Notes: generated from the letters alone by a model not told the origin. 64,000 nucleotides of DNA from Rhizobium herbae (GCF_017873135.1 NZ_JAGGJV010000001.1:868001-932000), one strand, 5' to 3'. Positions 46,729 through 57,920 are shown, numbered from the stretch's first letter. Numbers and translations: made by a program.

Positions 46729-48060
46729 TCAAAAGCTTTCCTTCAGCCATTGGCCCATGCGGACGATACGGCTGTTGTTTCCTGCAAGCGACGAGAGCAG
46801 ACCGCCCTGCGCCGCGTGTGTTTCCATGTCCGCGACCTGCGGATAGATCATCAGGCCGACGGCCGTCGAAAAGGCCGGGCCCTTGGCCGCTGCCGGCAGT
46901 CCGGAGACGCCGAGCGGACGGCCGATGCGGACATTGCGGGCGAGAATCCGCCGTGCCGATTCCGGCAGACCGGTCAGCTGGGCGGCACCGCCGGTCAAGA
47001 CGACCCGCTTGCCGACGATCGGCGAAAAGCCCGAGCGCTGGATCCGGTCGCGAATGAGTTCGAGCGTTTCCTCGATGCGAGCCCGCACGATGCGCGAGAC
47101 AAGAGCACGTGGCACATGCGTCGGCTGGTCGCGGTCGTCCTCGCCGATCGGTGGGACGGAGACGATGTCGCGCTCGTCGGCGCTGTTGGGCAGAGCCGAG
47201 CCGTGAACCACCTTCAGGCGCTCCGCATCCTCGATGCGCGTCGAGAGGCCGCGCGCCAGATCGGTGGTGACGTGATGGCCGCCAAGGCTGATCGCATCGG
47301 CATGAACCAGCTTGCCTTCGGCAAAGACCGAGATCGTCGTGGTGCCGCCGCCCATGTCGATGGCCGCGCAGCCAAGTTCGACTTCGTCATCGACCAGAGC
47401 CGCGAGACCGCTTGCATAGGGCGTAGCGACAATGCCTTCGACCGACAGATGGGCGCGGTTGATGCAGAGTTCGAGGTTCTTCAGCGCGGCGCGCTCGGCC
47501 GTCAGCACGTGCATGTCGACACCAAGCGAATCGCCGAACATCGCCAAGGGATCGCGGATGCCGCGCTCGCCGTCGAGCGAGAAGCCCGTCGGCAGCGAAT
47601 GCAGGATGACGCGGTCCTGGCGCAGCGACTGCTGGCCGGCAGCGGCGAGAACCTTCTTGAGATCCGCAGCGTCCACTTCCTGGCCGCCGAGATCAATGGA
47701 GGCAGTGTAGATATCGCTCTGCAACCGGCCGGCGGAGATGTTGACGATCAGGCTGTCGATCGTCAGCCCCGCCATGCGCTCGGCAGCATCGACCGCGAGA
47801 CGGACAACGCTTTCGGCGGCATCCAGATCGGCGATCACGCCATTCTTCATGCCGCGCGACTTGTGATGGCCGATACCGATGATCTCGATCGAATGGGTGC
47901 GGCCCGGCAGGATCTGGCTTTCGGCCTTCGGCGTCAGCCGGCCGATCATGCAGACCACCTTGGTCGAGCCGATGTCGAGTACCGAAACGACATGAGACCG
48001 CTTGGAAGAAAGCGGCTTCAAACGCGGCAGGCCAAAATGCGAGGAACCGAAAATGCTCAT
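46729..48060 (-). CDS. ftsA: Cell division protein FtsA
   Basis: 443-aa actin-like ATPase that ties FtsZ to the membrane. Visible are SVLDIGSTKVVCMIG (phosphate 1), AAIDMGGGTTTISVF (phosphate 2), VVLTGGAAQLTGL (adenosine site) and a C-terminal amphipathic stretch (RMGQWLKESF) serving as membrane tether. The ATG overlaps the ftsQ stop (ATGA). ftsZ follows 91 bp later. Confidence 0.95.
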   Translation of the reverse strand: MSIFGSSHFGLPRLKPLSSKRSHVVSVLDIGSTKVVCMIGRLTPKAESQILPGRTHSIEIIGIGHHKSRGMKNGVIADLDAAESVVRLAVDAAERMAGLTIDSLIVNISAGRLQSDIYTASIDLGGQEVDAADLKKVLAAAGQQSLRQDRVILHSLPTGFSLDGERGIRDPLAMFGDSLGVDMHVLTAERAALKNLELCINRAHLSVEGIVATPYASGLAALVDDEVELGCAAIDMGGGTTTISVFAEGKLVHADAISLGGHHVTTDLARGLSTRIEDAERLKVVHGSALPNSADERDIVSVPPIGEDDRDQPTHVPRALVSRIVRARIEETLELIRDRIQRSGFSPIVGKRVVLTGGAAQLTGLPESARRILARNVRIGRPLGVSGLPAAAKGPAFSTAVGLMIYPQVADMETHAAQGGLLSSLAGNNSRIVRMGQWLKESF

Positions 48061-48989
48061 ATCTGGCTATCCTGTTCCTGCTTCTTCAATTGCTTCGAGC
48101 GGGCATCCACCACGACCTGGCGCCGGGCGGCGGCTTCCGGGGTCAGCTGGATCGTTGTGCGGTCCTCGAGCCGCAGGTCGACCGCGGCAATGTCGCGCTC
48201 CAAAAGCTGCTGCCCCTCTTCCATCGTCGAGAGCACCTGCATGGCGCGATCCAGATCGTGCTCAGGCAGCTTGATGGTGATGCCATTGTCGAGCATCAGG
48301 TCCCAGCGACGGCCGGCAACGCGCACATAGGCCTTCACGCGCTTGCTGATTTCCGGCCACTGGGAGAACCGCTCGTAGAATGCGGCGGCAGCCGTTTCCG
48401 CGTCGCGACCGACGAACAGCGGCAGTTCCGAGAACTTGTTGTCGCGCAACGGCGCAATCACGCTGCCGCTTGCCTCGATCAGCGAGAGATCTGTACCATG
48501 CTGCCAGATGCCGAACGCCTTGCGCTCCTTGAGGTTCACCTCGATCGTGCCGGGATAGACCTTGCGCACCGCAACGTCCTCGACCCAGGGCATTTCGCTG
48601 ATCAGCTTGCGCGCCACACCAATATCGAGGGCGACGAGCGAGGTGGCACCATCAAGGCCCAGTTGCTGCAGGATATCGATTTCGGAGGTCTGATCGTTGC
48701 CCGAGACCTTGACGTCTTCGATCGCGAAACCGACCGCCGTTGTTGTCGTCTGCGCAAAGTCCTGGCTGTGCCCGCCGAGCGACATGCCGTAAAAGCCGGT
48801 GGCCGCGAAAAAGGCGACTGCCGACACGGTACCGGTATGCGGCGCAAAGTGGAAACGGCCGGTTCCGAGACTGACAAGGAACCGCACGGCACGGCGCAAC
48901 GGCCGCGGCAAAACGCGCTGACCATCGAGATCAGCCGCCTCCAGCGGAGCACGCGACCTTCCTGCCTTCCTGCCTCTCAACGCAAACAC
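48057..48989 (-). CDS. ftsQ: Cell division protein FtsQ
   Basis: 310-aa bitopic division protein: a basic cytoplasmic head, TM helix (about 55-75), POTRA domain ([20 protein letters not shown]) and the FtsQ beta domain to about 280, with a charged C-terminal tail. It recruits the periplasmic division complex. I start at GTG 48989 ([10 protein letters not shown]) because GGAGGACG lies just before it; it overlaps the ddl stop by 13 bp. The longer frame to 49010 has no such site. Translationally coupled with ddl and ftsA. Confidence 0.92.
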   Translation of the reverse strand: MFALRGRKAGRSRAPLEAADLDGQRVLPRPLRRAVRFLVSLGTGRFHFAPHTGTVSAVAFFAATGFYGMSLGGHSQDFAQTTTTAVGFAIEDVKVSGNDQTSEIDILQQLGLDGATSLVALDIGVARKLISEMPWVEDVAVRKVYPGTIEVNLKERKAFGIWQHGTDLSLIEASGSVIAPLRDNKFSELPLFVGRDAETAAAAFYERFSQWPEISKRVKAYVRVAGRRWDLMLDNGITIKLPEHDLDRAMQVLSTMEEGQQLLERDIAAVDLRLEDRTTIQLTPEAAARRQVVVDARSKQLKKQEQDSQI

Positions 48990-49903
48990 GACGCGTCCTC
49001 CACGATCCACTTGAGGAATTCACCAAACGTATGGCCGGCATGTACGGCCATTTCGGGCACCAGAGAGGTTGGAGTCATTCCGGGCTGAGTGTTGACCTCC
49101 AGCCAGATGAGCTCTCCGTCTTCAGAGAAACGGTCGTCAAAGCGGAAGTCGGAGCGGCTTACGCCGCGGCATCCAATCGCCTGATGCGCCATGACTGAGA
49201 GTGTTTGTATTTTTTGGTAAATATTCGGTAAAATATCCGCCGGAATGACGTGTTTTGAGCCGCCTTTTACATACTTTGAATCGTAATCGTAGAAGGCGTG
49301 TCCCTGGGGTATCACTTCGGTGACGCCAAGCGCCGTGTCGCCCATCACCCCGCAGGTGAATTCGCGCCCATAGACGTAGCGCTCGACCATCACCCGATCA
49401 CCGTAGCGCCATTCGCTGGAGGTGACGATCTGCGGCGGATGCGATTGATCTTCCTTGACCATCACCACGCCGAAACTGGAGCCTTCACGCACCGGCTTGA
49501 CCACATAGGGCGGCTTCATCGGGTGATCGGAACCGAAATCGTGACGATCCATGACGCGCGCCTCGGCAACGGGAACGCCGGCAGCACTCGCGACAAGCTT
49601 TGCCTGCGCCTTGTCCATGGCGAGCGCCGAGGCCAGTACACCGGAATGGGTGTAGGGAATTTCGAGATACTCGAGGATACCCTGGATGGTGCCGTCTTCG
49701 CCGAACGGGCCGTGCAGAGCATTGAAGACGACGTCGGGGCGCAGTTCCGCCAGCACGGACGCGACGTTGCGATCGACGTCGATACGGGTGACGCGGTAGC
49801 CCTCGCCTTCGAGGGTATCGGCGCACGCAGTCCCGGACGACAGGCTGACAGGCCGCTCCGAGGAAAATCCGCCCATCAGGACAGCCACATGCTTACCGCT
49901 CAT
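48977..49903 (-). CDS. ddl: D-alanine-D-alanine ligase
   Basis: 308-aa ATP-grasp enzyme joining two D-Ala for the peptidoglycan pentapeptide. Motifs: [46 protein letters not shown] and the C-terminal [19 protein letters not shown] 49903 is chosen; ATG 49918, five codons earlier, is an equal alternative. First gene of the ddl-ftsQ-ftsA-ftsZ run. Confidence 0.94.
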   Translation of the reverse strand: MSGKHVAVLMGGFSSERPVSLSSGTACADTLEGEGYRVTRIDVDRNVASVLAELRPDVVFNALHGPFGEDGTIQGILEYLEIPYTHSGVLASALAMDKAQAKLVASAAGVPVAEARVMDRHDFGSDHPMKPPYVVKPVREGSSFGVVMVKEDQSHPPQIVTSSEWRYGDRVMVERYVYGREFTCGVMGDTALGVTEVIPQGHAFYDYDSKYVKGGSKHVIPADILPNIYQKIQTLSVMAHQAIGCRGVSRSDFRFDDRFSEDGELIWLEVNTQPGMTPTSLVPEMAVHAGHTFGEFLKWIVEDASCLR

Positions 49904-50223
49904 AAAAACCCCCGACATTACGCCAGTCTTACAAATTTCCGCTTGCGCCTAGCTTGTTCACCCACACGAGTCGCAACCATCAGGCACAGGCCCACTAGAA
50001 CGGCATTATGGTTAACGAACGGTTTACTTTGGTTAACCCTACCCAAGACATCGATGAAATATTTCATGGAGAATCAAGCAAGAGCTTTGATTCATCGCTT
50101 AGAATCAGAGTGTTAATCGTAGCGCAAGAGAAAAGCCGAGGACCGCTGCGGATGAAATGGAAAGGCCCCGCAGCTTTCGCGCGGGGCCTTTCTTCAATCG
50201 GGTTGCCGTCGAATGAAGATGTC
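49904..50223. other. ddl-aqpZ intergenic region
   Basis: 320 bp. Holds the aqpZ terminator (50160-50192) and AT-rich DNA around 50005-50125 that probably contains the promoter of ddl-ftsQAZ. No gene seen. Confidence 0.45.
50160..50192 (-). terminator. Terminator of aqpZ
   Basis: GAAAGGCCCCGC (50160-50171) and GCGGGGCCTTTC (50181-50192) form a perfect 12-bp stem with a 9-nt loop, 31 bp after the aqpZ stop, with short T-rich tails on both strands. Confidence 0.75.
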
Positions 50224-50910
50224 TCAGTCGTCTTCGCCGACAACCTTCCAGACAATGCCGCCAAGCACGGCACCAACGATCGGTGCCAGCCAGAACAGCC
50301 ACAGCTGCTGCAAGGCCCAGCCGCCGACAAACAGCGCCTGACCTGTCGAACGGGCCGGATTGACCGACGTATTGGTCACCGGGATCGAGATCAGATGGAT
50401 CAGCGTCAGGGCGAGGCCGATCGCGATCGGGGCAAAGCCGGCCGGCACGCGCCCGCTTGTCGCGCCGAGGATGATGAAGATGAAGAACCCGGTCAAAAGC
50501 ACCTCGATGACCAGTGCCGAGGTCAGCGAATAGCCGCCCGGCGAATGTTCACCATAGCCGTTGGCGGCAAAGCCGCCGAGCTGGAAATCAGCCTTGCCGC
50601 TGGCGACCAGATAGAGCGCCGCCGCGGCGACGATCGCGCCCGCCACCTGCGCAATGATATAGCCGACAAGCGAGGAGGCCGGAAACTTGCCTGCAACCGT
50701 GAGGCCGACCGACACAGCCGGATTGAAGTGTCCACCCGAGATGCCGCCGACCGCATAGGCCATCGTCAGCACGGTCAGACCGAAGGCAAACGATACACCG
50801 AGCAGGCCGATACCGACCTCCGGAAAGGCCGCTGCCAGCACCGCGCTGCCGCAGCCGCCGAAAACGAGCCAGAATGTTCCCAAAAATTCCGCAGAAAGCT
50901 TCTTGAACAT
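50224..50910 (-). CDS. aqpZ: Aquaporin Z
   Basis: 228-aa MIP-family channel with six TM helices and both half-helix motifs: NPAVSVG and NPARSTG. Selectivity-filter context ([18 protein letters not shown], with Arg after the second NPA) matches water-specific AqpZ. It passes water across the inner membrane. ATG 50910 after GAAGGGGAAATC; a GAGCAAAATGCTC hairpin lies just upstream in the leader. It sits, with two other genes, inside the dcw cluster between ddl and murB. Confidence 0.94.
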   Translation of the reverse strand: MFKKLSAEFLGTFWLVFGGCGSAVLAAAFPEVGIGLLGVSFAFGLTVLTMAYAVGGISGGHFNPAVSVGLTVAGKFPASSLVGYIIAQVAGAIVAAAALYLVASGKADFQLGGFAANGYGEHSPGGYSLTSALVIEVLLTGFFIFIILGATSGRVPAGFAPIAIGLALTLIHLISIPVTNTSVNPARSTGQALFVGGWALQQLWLFWLAPIVGAVLGGIVWKVVGEDD

Positions 50911-51292
50911 GATTTCCCCTTCAACCGGAGCAAAATGCTCCAAAGGGCCTCGATGCGCACTGGACGCACTCGTTTTTCAGGCCCCCTGAATCGAGCGCGT
51001 GCACACTTAGGCCAGTTTTGCGACGGTACGCTCCCGAACGCACAACCTAAGATTTGCGACAATTCGATTCTGGTCAAGGATTGTGCACGAAGAGCACCGC
51101 CAGAGAGGCATTTTTGATCAGTCCGGTGAAAAGCAAGGCGGCCCGACAGTGGCTTCGACGATACTTTTGCGACGAATGCGTCCCGAAATCTTGCCAATAG
51201 TTGCGTTTGAAGGGTTTTACTGCCGGTGCGTCTGCGTTAAGAGCCGGGCAGCTGCCTCCCAAGACGGCATTCACATTCCCAATACGGACATA
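50911..51292. other. Divergent promoter region between aqpZ and the MHS transporter
   Basis: About 380 bp. A 5-bp stem hairpin (50927-50941) lies in the aqpZ leader. The transporter frame stays open back to 51083, but without family similarity before 51293. Nothing else recognised. Confidence 0.4.
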
Positions 51293-52603
51293 ATGACAAT
51301 GAGTGACACAGTATCCACGTTGTCGCCGACGGCAAAGCCGTTGAACAAGGGCCTGCTCAATTCGCCTGCCCGCGTTCTGCTCGCGAGCCTGGTCGGCACA
51401 ACCATCGAATTCTTCGACTTCTATGTTTACGCCACAGCCGCCGTGCTGGTCTTTCCGGCTCTGTTCTTCCCGAACACCGATCCGACCACGGCACTGCTTG
51501 CTTCCTTCGCGACCTTCTCGATCGCCTTTTTCGCTCGCCCTTTGGGTGCGGTGGTCTTCGGCCATTTCGGCGACCGGGTCGGGCGCAAGACGACGCTGGT
51601 GGCGGCACTGCTCACCATGGGAATCTCGACAGTCATCATCGGCCTGCTCCCCACGTATGAGCAGATCGGCGTGATCGCGCCGCTTCTGCTGGCGCTGTGC
51701 CGCTTCGGCCAGGGTTTTGGTCTCGGCGGCGAATGGGGCGGTGCCGTCCTGCTCGCCACGGAAAACGCGCCGGAAGGCAAGCGCAGCTGGTACGGCATGT
51801 TCCCGCAGCTCGGCGCGCCCGTCGGCCTGTTCCTGTCCTCCGGCGTCTTCTGGCTGCTGCTGCATGTCATCTCGCAGGAAGCCCTGCTCTCCTGGGGCTG
51901 GCGCGTGCCCTTCATCGCCTCGATCATCCTGATCGCCGTCGGTCTCTGGGTCCGTCTCTCGATCACCGAAACACCCGCCTTCCAGAAGGCCATCGACAGC
52001 CAAGAACGCGTCGAAGTGCCTGTCATGGAACTGTTCCGCAACCACAAGCGCAGCCTGGTGCTCGGCACCTTTGTGGCGTTGGCGACCTTCGTGCTGTTCT
52101 ACATCGGCTCGGCCTACCTGCTCTCCTACAACGTCAAGGTGCTGAAGATCCCCTTCATCGACGCGCTGGAAATCCAGATCGTCGGCTCCGTTCTGTTCGG
52201 CCTCTTCATCCCGATCGCCGGCAAGCTTGCCGAACGCTTCGGCCGCCGCGAGGTACTGATTGCCACGACCGTACTGATCGGCATCTTCTCGTTCTTCCTG
52301 CCCGGCCTGATGACATCGGGTGAAGGCTCGATCTTCATCTTCGTGATCTTCGCGATGGCACTGATGGGCATGACCTACGGGCTGATCGGCACGGCGCTCG
52401 CCGCTCCCTTCCCGACCAACGTGCGCTATACAGGCTCGTCGATCACCTTCAACTTCGCAGGCATCTTCGGCGCCTCGCTGGCGCCCTATATCGCGACATG
52501 GCTGCAGGCGAACTACGGCATGACCTATGTCGGCTACTATCTCGGCGTCGCCGCCCTGATCACGCTGGCCTGCATCCTGCTTTCGGGCAAGGACGAAGTC
52601 TGA
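51293..52603 (+). CDS. MHS family MFS transporter (metabolite:H+ symporter)
   Basis: 436-aa major facilitator with 12 TM helices. LLASLVGTTIEFFDFYVYAT, the loop 2-3 motif GHFGDRVGRKTTLV and GQGFGLGGEWGGAVLLATEN place it in the metabolite:H+ symporter branch (ProP, KgtP, ShiA). It imports an organic acid, osmolyte or similar compound; the substrate cannot be told from sequence. Starts at ATG 51293 or the ATG two codons on. It is the only plus-strand gene in this stretch and has a strong terminator behind it. Confidence 0.9.
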   Translation: MTMSDTVSTLSPTAKPLNKGLLNSPARVLLASLVGTTIEFFDFYVYATAAVLVFPALFFPNTDPTTALLASFATFSIAFFARPLGAVVFGHFGDRVGRKTTLVAALLTMGISTVIIGLLPTYEQIGVIAPLLLALCRFGQGFGLGGEWGGAVLLATENAPEGKRSWYGMFPQLGAPVGLFLSSGVFWLLLHVISQEALLSWGWRVPFIASIILIAVGLWVRLSITETPAFQKAIDSQERVEVPVMELFRNHKRSLVLGTFVALATFVLFYIGSAYLLSYNVKVLKIPFIDALEIQIVGSVLFGLFIPIAGKLAERFGRREVLIATTVLIGIFSFFLPGLMTSGEGSIFIFVIFAMALMGMTYGLIGTALAAPFPTNVRYTGSSITFNFAGIFGASLAPYIATWLQANYGMTYVGYYLGVAALITLACILLSGKDEV

Positions 52604-52625
52604 GCTTCAGCAGGCGTCAAGCACC

Positions 52626-52661
52626 AAAAAGCCGCCGCGGATCACTCTGCGGCGGCTTTTT
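52626..52661 (+). terminator. Rho-independent terminator of the MHS transporter
   Basis: AAAAAGCCGCCGC (52626-52638) and GCGGCGGCTTTTT (52649-52661) form a perfect 13-bp stem with a 10-nt loop, 23 bp after the stop; A and T runs make it usable in both directions, also for the converging DUF2750 gene. Confidence 0.9.
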
Positions 52662-52699
52662 CAATGCTCGATGGCATCATAGCAAAGAGACGATGGCGA

Positions 52700-53071
52700 T
52701 TAGTGTTCGGCAGCGGCGGCTTTCTGCTTCATTGCAATACGGTTTCTGACAGTCTCCGGCGTCATATCGTATCCCGTCGCGCGATCGCCCGACCAATTGA
52801 TACCAACGAAAAGACCATCTCTTTCAAGTCCCGGAAGCCAGCGGTCCACGAACTCCGACAACTCAAGCCGAGAGGTTTGAAAGCCACCATATGCGGAAAC
52901 GTTGTCGATGACCTTCTGAGCCCGGCTATCCGAAGACCAGAATGGCATTGCCGTCTCGCCAAACGGACTTGTCGAGGTCGGGAAACCACCGTCGTCTCGT
53001 ATGGACCAAACCGTGCCATGTGCGATGGTTTCATCAAAGAATCTCGCGGTGTGTGCAGCTGTTACGCTCAT
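52700..53071 (-). CDS. DUF2750 domain protein
   Basis: 123-aa soluble protein. The core TVWSIRDDGGFPTS, PFWSSDSRAQKVIDN and FVDRWLPGLERDGLFVGINW corresponds to DUF2750, a family of small proteins of unknown function with conserved Trp. An Ala/Lys-rich C-terminal tail ends it. It converges with the MHS transporter and lies 101 bp after murB in the transcription direction, so it may be read from the mur operon. Confidence 0.8.
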   Translation of the reverse strand: MSVTAAHTARFFDETIAHGTVWSIRDDGGFPTSTSPFGETAMPFWSSDSRAQKVIDNVSAYGGFQTSRLELSEFVDRWLPGLERDGLFVGINWSGDRATGYDMTPETVRNRIAMKQKAAAAEH

Positions 53072-53172
53072 AGCCTCATCACAATGTTGTCAGCAAACGC
53101 CGGCAACTGAAATCCCGCTGATCGTGCAGCCACTTGCTGCATGATCATGCCCCTCAATCACGGATCGATCAC

Positions 53173-54147
53173 TCAGGCCGTTAGTTCGCCCAGGAATTCC
53201 TTGACCTCGTAGCCCGGCATGAAGGTGCCGATACGCTTGATTTCCCATTCGAGCGAAATGCCCGAGGTTTCAAACACGCGCTGGCGAACGGTCTCGCCGA
53301 GATATTCCAGTTCGTAGCCGCTCGCCTGTCCGGTATTGATCATGAAATTGCAGTGCATAGGCGACATCTGCGCGCCGCCGATCATCATACCACGGCAACC
53401 TGCCTCATCGATGAGTTTCCAGGCGGAATGACCTTCCGGATTCTTGAAGGTCGAGCCGCCGGTCTTTTCGCGAATCGGCTGTACCGTCTCGCGATGCTGG
53501 CGCACGGCATCCATGTCGGCGCGGATTTTCGCCTTGTCTTCCGGATAGCCTTCGAAAACGGCATGGGTGAAGATCAGGTCCTTCGATGCCGATGAATGGC
53601 GGTAACTGTAGCCCATGTCGGCATTGGAGAGCACGTGCGTATTGCCCTTGCGATCGACCGCGTGAACCTCGACCACGCGCTCGCGCGTCTCGCCGCCATT
53701 GGCGCCGGCGTTCATGCGCAGCGCTCCGCCGATCGTGCCGGGAATGCCGTAATAGAACGCGAAACCGCCGATGCCGTGATCGAGCGTCATAGCAGCCAGG
53801 TTCTTGTCCGGGCAGATCGCACCGGCCTTGACCCGGGTCTCGGAGACAAGCTCGACATCGCCAAATCCCTTGGCGGACAGCCGGATGACGACACCGGGAA
53901 TACCGCCGTCGCGCACGAGCAGGTTCGAACCGACACCCGCGACCATGACGGGCACTTCGCCCGGCAGCATCTTCAGGAACGCGACGAGATCGTCGGCGTC
54001 ATGCGGCTGGAACATCAGCTCGGCAAGGCCGCCGGCGCGGAACCAGGTGACGCGGTCCATCGGCGCATCCGGCGTCAGACGTCCACGCAACTCCTTGACG
54101 CCATCCCCGAGAGAGGCCAGCAATTTTTCTCCGTGTACCTGTTTCAT
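53173..54147 (-). CDS. murB: UDP-N-acetylenolpyruvoylglucosamine reductase
   Basis: 324-aa type I MurB flavoenzyme, reducing UDP-GlcNAc-enolpyruvate to UDP-MurNAc. Visible: [33 protein letters not shown] (FAD site), [20 protein letters not shown] and the catalytic Ser region [20 protein letters not shown]. The ATG overlaps the murC stop (ATGA), so translation is coupled. Confidence 0.95.
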   Translation of the reverse strand: MKQVHGEKLLASLGDGVKELRGRLTPDAPMDRVTWFRAGGLAELMFQPHDADDLVAFLKMLPGEVPVMVAGVGSNLLVRDGGIPGVVIRLSAKGFGDVELVSETRVKAGAICPDKNLAAMTLDHGIGGFAFYYGIPGTIGGALRMNAGANGGETRERVVEVHAVDRKGNTHVLSNADMGYSYRHSSASKDLIFTHAVFEGYPEDKAKIRADMDAVRQHRETVQPIREKTGGSTFKNPEGHSAWKLIDEAGCRGMMIGGAQMSPMHCNFMINTGQASGYELEYLGETVRQRVFETSGISLEWEIKRIGTFMPGYEVKEFLGELTA

Positions 54148-55559
54148 GCGGAATTTCCTGAAATGCCAGCGAGTTCCTTCGGGAGTGCGGCGGCCCAGTA
54201 TGTGATGCTGCCAGCCCCCAAGAGAACCACAAAGTCACCCGGTTGCGCAATGGCGGAGACGATCGGCGCAATCGCTTCCGGGCCTTCGATAAAGCGTGCA
54301 TCCCGGTGGCCGCCAGCCTTGATGCGCAAGACCAGCTCCTGCGAACTGATGCCCTCGATCGGATCCTCGCCGGCCGAATAGACCGGCGCCAGAAGGATCG
54401 TATCGGCATCGTTGAAGCAGGCGGAAAAATCTTCGAACAGGCTGTGCAGGCGGGAAAAGCGGTGCGGCTGGTGCACGGCGATGACGCGGCCCTGGCAGGC
54501 TTCGCGTGCGGCTCTGAGTACAGCCTTGATCTCGACCGGGTGGTGGCCGTAATCGTCATAGACGCGGACATTGTTCCATTCGCCGGTGAAGGTGAAGCGG
54601 CGCTTGACGCCGGCAAAGGATGCCAGCCCCTTGGCGATGTCCTCGGGCGAAATGCCAAGACGCTGGGCGACGGCAATCGCCGCGGTGGCGTTGGAAACAT
54701 TGTGACGGCCGGGCATTGGCAGGCGCAGATCCTGCATCTGGATCACCTGCCCCGTGCGGCGGCGGCGGATCTCGACGTCGAACACCGAAGTGGCGCCGTC
54801 CATGCGGATATTGGAATAGCGCACGTCGGCCTGCGGGTTTTCGCCGTAGGTGATGACCTTGCGGTCCTCGATCTTCGAGACCATGGTCTGCACTTCGGGA
54901 TGATCGAGGCACATGACGCCGAAGCCGTAGAACGGCACGTTCTCGACGAACTGGCGGAAGGCAGCCCGCACGGCATCAAAATTGCCGTAGTGGTCGAGAT
55001 GTTCCGGGTCGATATTGGTGACGACGGCCACGTCGGCGGGCAGTCTGAGGAAGGTGCCGTCCGATTCGTCGGCCTCGACCACCATCCACTCGCCCTCACC
55101 CATGCGGGCATTGGTGCCGTAGGCGTTGATGATGCCGCCGTTGATGACGGTCGGGTCCAGCCCGCCGGCTTCAAGCAATGTCGCCACCATCGAGGTCGTC
55201 GTGGTCTTGCCGTGCGTACCGCCGATAGCAATCGCATTGCGGAAGCGCATGAGTTCAGCGAGCATTTCGGCGCGGCGTACCACCGGCAGCAGTTTTTCAC
55301 GCGCGGCGATCAGTTCCGGGTTGCTCTTCTTGATGGCGGTCGAGACGACGACGACTTCGGCCTCGCCGATATTCTCGGCCTTGTGGCCGACGAAAACCTC
55401 GATGCCCTTGTCACGCAGGCGCTGGACATTGGCGCTGTCGGACTGGTCGGAGCCCTGGACCTTGTGGCCAAGATTGTGCAGCACCTCGGCAATACCGCTC
55501 ATGCCGATACCACCGATACCGATGAAATGAACCAGGCCGATCGTCTGCGGCATTTTCAT
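54144..55559 (-). CDS. murC: UDP-N-acetylmuramate-L-alanine ligase
   Basis: 471-aa Mur ligase adding L-Ala to UDP-MurNAc. [20 protein letters not shown] is the nucleotide-sugar binding start; [20 protein letters not shown] is the ATP loop; PEHLDHYGN and [12 protein letters not shown] are ligase signatures. ATG overlaps the murG stop by ATGA. All active-site motifs present. Confidence 0.95.
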   Translation of the reverse strand: MKMPQTIGLVHFIGIGGIGMSGIAEVLHNLGHKVQGSDQSDSANVQRLRDKGIEVFVGHKAENIGEAEVVVVSTAIKKSNPELIAAREKLLPVVRRAEMLAELMRFRNAIAIGGTHGKTTTTSMVATLLEAGGLDPTVINGGIINAYGTNARMGEGEWMVVEADESDGTFLRLPADVAVVTNIDPEHLDHYGNFDAVRAAFRQFVENVPFYGFGVMCLDHPEVQTMVSKIEDRKVITYGENPQADVRYSNIRMDGATSVFDVEIRRRRTGQVIQMQDLRLPMPGRHNVSNATAAIAVAQRLGISPEDIAKGLASFAGVKRRFTFTGEWNNVRVYDDYGHHPVEIKAVLRAAREACQGRVIAVHQPHRFSRLHSLFEDFSACFNDADTILLAPVYSAGEDPIEGISSQELVLRIKAGGHRDARFIEGPEAIAPIVSAIAQPGDFVVLLGAGSITYWAAALPKELAGISGNSA

Positions 55560-56680
55560 GAGCGTGTTTCCTTGAACTGTGCAATCGTCGAACCGCTGGC
55601 AATAGCTTCAACCATCGCGGCAAGCAAGCGGGCCGCATCGGGTTTGCCCGCCTGTTTGGCACTTGCCGCCATGTCAGCCAGCTTACCGGGATTGGTCATG
55701 GCGCCGGTCAGGATCTTGCTCAGCTTCTCGGAGGAAAGCTCCGCCTGGGCGATCACCTTGGCGCCGCCGGTCGCAGCCAGCGCCGCGGCATTCGCCGCCT
55801 GATCGTGATCAAGCGCGTAAGGATAAGGCACCAGGATGGCCGGGCGGCCGATCACCGCGATCTCCGATACCGTTGAGGCGCCGGAACGGCAGATGACCAG
55901 ATGCGCCTTGGCGATCCGGTCGGCCATGTCGGTGAAGAACGGCGCGATGTCCGCATTCATCTCGAGCTTGGCGACGCAACCCTCGACCATGGGCATGTCT
56001 TCGGCGCGCGCCTGCTGCGTCACCTTCAAACGCCGCCTCAAACCGTCGTCAAGCAGGCTGATCGCCGTCGGCACGCTTTTCGAAAAATACTGGGCGCCCT
56101 GGCTGCCGCCGAACACCACGAGCCGGAATTCCTCACCCTCGCCCGACGGCTGGTAGGGAACCTTGGCAGCCTCCAGCACCGCAGGCCGGACGGGATTGCC
56201 GGTGGTCACCGTCTTTGCGGCATAAGGCCCGTCCGCCTCGGGCAGGAAGCCACCGGCGATCGCCTTGACGCGCTTGGCCAGCGCCTTGTTGGCGCGGCCC
56301 ATGACGGCGTTCTGCTCATGGATCATCGATGGAATGCCCATGCCGGTTGCAGCCAGCAACGGCGGAATGGTCGGATAACCGCCGAAGCCGACGACGACCT
56401 TCGGCCGAACCTTTGCCATCAGGCGGCGGGCTATGCGGATGCCCGACCAGAGCGTCCACAACGATGATGCGACCTTCAACGGGTTTTTCGAGCCGATCGT
56501 CGCCGAAGGCACAACATGGATCTCGTCGGCCGGAAACTTGCCGGCGAAGCGCTCCGCCCGGCTGTCCGTCACCAGATGGATGGAATAGCCGAGCGCCTTC
56601 AATTCGTGCGCCAACGCTTCCGCCGGAAACAGATGACCGCCGGTACCGCCGGCGGCAAGCATGATGATGCCTTTGGTCAT
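55556..56680 (-). CDS. murG: UDP-GlcNAc:lipid I N-acetylglucosaminyltransferase MurG
   Basis: 374-aa GT28 glycosyltransferase converting lipid I to lipid II on the inner face of the membrane. [20 protein letters not shown] is the N-terminal G-loop; [16 protein letters not shown] and [20 protein letters not shown] with [14 protein letters not shown] form the UDP-GlcNAc site. ATG 56680, 23 bp after the ftsW stop. Confidence 0.95.
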   Translation of the reverse strand: MTKGIIMLAAGGTGGHLFPAEALAHELKALGYSIHLVTDSRAERFAGKFPADEIHVVPSATIGSKNPLKVASSLWTLWSGIRIARRLMAKVRPKVVVGFGGYPTIPPLLAATGMGIPSMIHEQNAVMGRANKALAKRVKAIAGGFLPEADGPYAAKTVTTGNPVRPAVLEAAKVPYQPSGEGEEFRLVVFGGSQGAQYFSKSVPTAISLLDDGLRRRLKVTQQARAEDMPMVEGCVAKLEMNADIAPFFTDMADRIAKAHLVICRSGASTVSEIAVIGRPAILVPYPYALDHDQAANAAALAATGGAKVIAQAELSSEKLSKILTGAMTNPGKLADMAASAKQAGKPDAARLLAAMVEAIASGSTIAQFKETRS

Positions 56681-56703
56681 GATAGGTCCTTACTCGGCCA
56701 GCC

Positions 56704-57858
56704 TTACTCCGCTGGTACGCCCATGCCTGAGCGGAACAGGCTGCGCTCGACGGCGCGCTTTTCCGGACGATGGCGCGTCAGCGCCAGGATGAAGCCGGCC
56801 GTCACGCAGATCGCCAGCATGGACGAACCGCCGTAGGAGATCAACGGCAGTGTCATGCCCTTGGCCGGCAACAGTTGCAGATTGACCCCGATATTGATCA
56901 TCGACTGGATGCCGATCTGCAGCACCAGGCCTGCGACAGCAAAGCGCGTGAAATCGTTGCGCTCCCGGAAGGCGTGGCTCAAACCCCGCATGACGAGGAA
57001 GGCAAAAATCAGCACGATGACCATGCAGAAGACGATGCCGAATTCTTCAGCTGCCACCGAAAAGATGAAGTCGGTGTGACTGTCTGGGATAATCCGCTTG
57101 ATGACGCCTTCGCCCGGCCCCTGCCCGAACCAGTCGCCGCGGATGATTGCCTGAAGCGCCGTATCCACCTGGAACGTATCGCCCTCGCCGGTCATGAACC
57201 GGTCGATACGGCCTGCCACGTGCGGCAACAGCGTATAGGCGACCACGAGGCCGCCGACAGCGGAGCCGCCGAGCACGATGATCCACAGCCACGGCATGCC
57301 GGCCATGAAGAACATGCCACCCCAGACGGCGGTCGTCAGGATGGTCTGGCCAAGATCGGGCTGGGCGATCAGCAGCGTAATGACGATGCCGAAAAGAAGG
57401 ATTGCAAACAGGTTGCCGGGAATTTCAGGCTGGCGGGCATGCTCGGAAAACAGCCAGGCGCAGACAACCACAAAGGCCGGCTTCATGAATTCGGACGGCT
57501 GAATCGACAATCCGGCAAGCGAAATCCAGCGCCGCGATCCCTTGACCTCCGCGCCGAAGAACAGTGCCAGGACCATCATGGCGAGTGAGACGATGAGCAG
57601 GATTATCGCGGTGCGGCGCACCTGCCGCGGCGTCAGGAAGGAAATGCCGATCATCACCGCCAGCGACGGCAGCAGGAAAGCCGCATGCCGCTTGACGAAA
57701 TGGAAGCTGTCGAGGTTGAGGCGCTCGGCGACAGCCGGGCTTGCGGCGAAGGACAGCATGAAGCCGATGCCCATCAACAGAATGAAGGTCGCCAGGAAGA
57801 ACCTGTCGATCGTCCAGAACCAGTCGGCCACGGGGCCACGTTCGGCACGGCTTACCAT
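56704..57858 (-). CDS. ftsW: Lipid II polymerase / division protein FtsW
   Basis: 384-aa SEDS-family membrane protein with about ten TM helices. GSRRWISLAGLSIQPSEFMK and the C-terminal PLISYGGSSMLAICVTAGFI are family signatures; the catalytic Asp lies in the large loop after ARQP... toward DTALQAIIRGDWFGQGPGEG. It polymerises glycan strands at the septum with its partner FtsI. ATG 57858, 62 bp after murD. Confidence 0.94.
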   Translation of the reverse strand: MVSRAERGPVADWFWTIDRFFLATFILLMGIGFMLSFAASPAVAERLNLDSFHFVKRHAAFLLPSLAVMIGISFLTPRQVRRTAIILLIVSLAMMVLALFFGAEVKGSRRWISLAGLSIQPSEFMKPAFVVVCAWLFSEHARQPEIPGNLFAILLFGIVITLLIAQPDLGQTILTTAVWGGMFFMAGMPWLWIIVLGGSAVGGLVVAYTLLPHVAGRIDRFMTGEGDTFQVDTALQAIIRGDWFGQGPGEGVIKRIIPDSHTDFIFSVAAEEFGIVFCMVIVLIFAFLVMRGLSHAFRERNDFTRFAVAGLVLQIGIQSMINIGVNLQLLPAKGMTLPLISYGGSSMLAICVTAGFILALTRHRPEKRAVERSLFRSGMGVPAE

Positions 57859-57920
57859 TTCTTCGTCCCCTTCAACGGCGCGTCCGGCGCCGATCTCTTA
57901 GTCATCAGAGCCATCGGCCC

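Noticed and set aside
44811-47057. 748-codon frame opposite ftsZ and ftsA
   Set aside because: Antisense shadow of two certain genes, caused by high-GC codon use.
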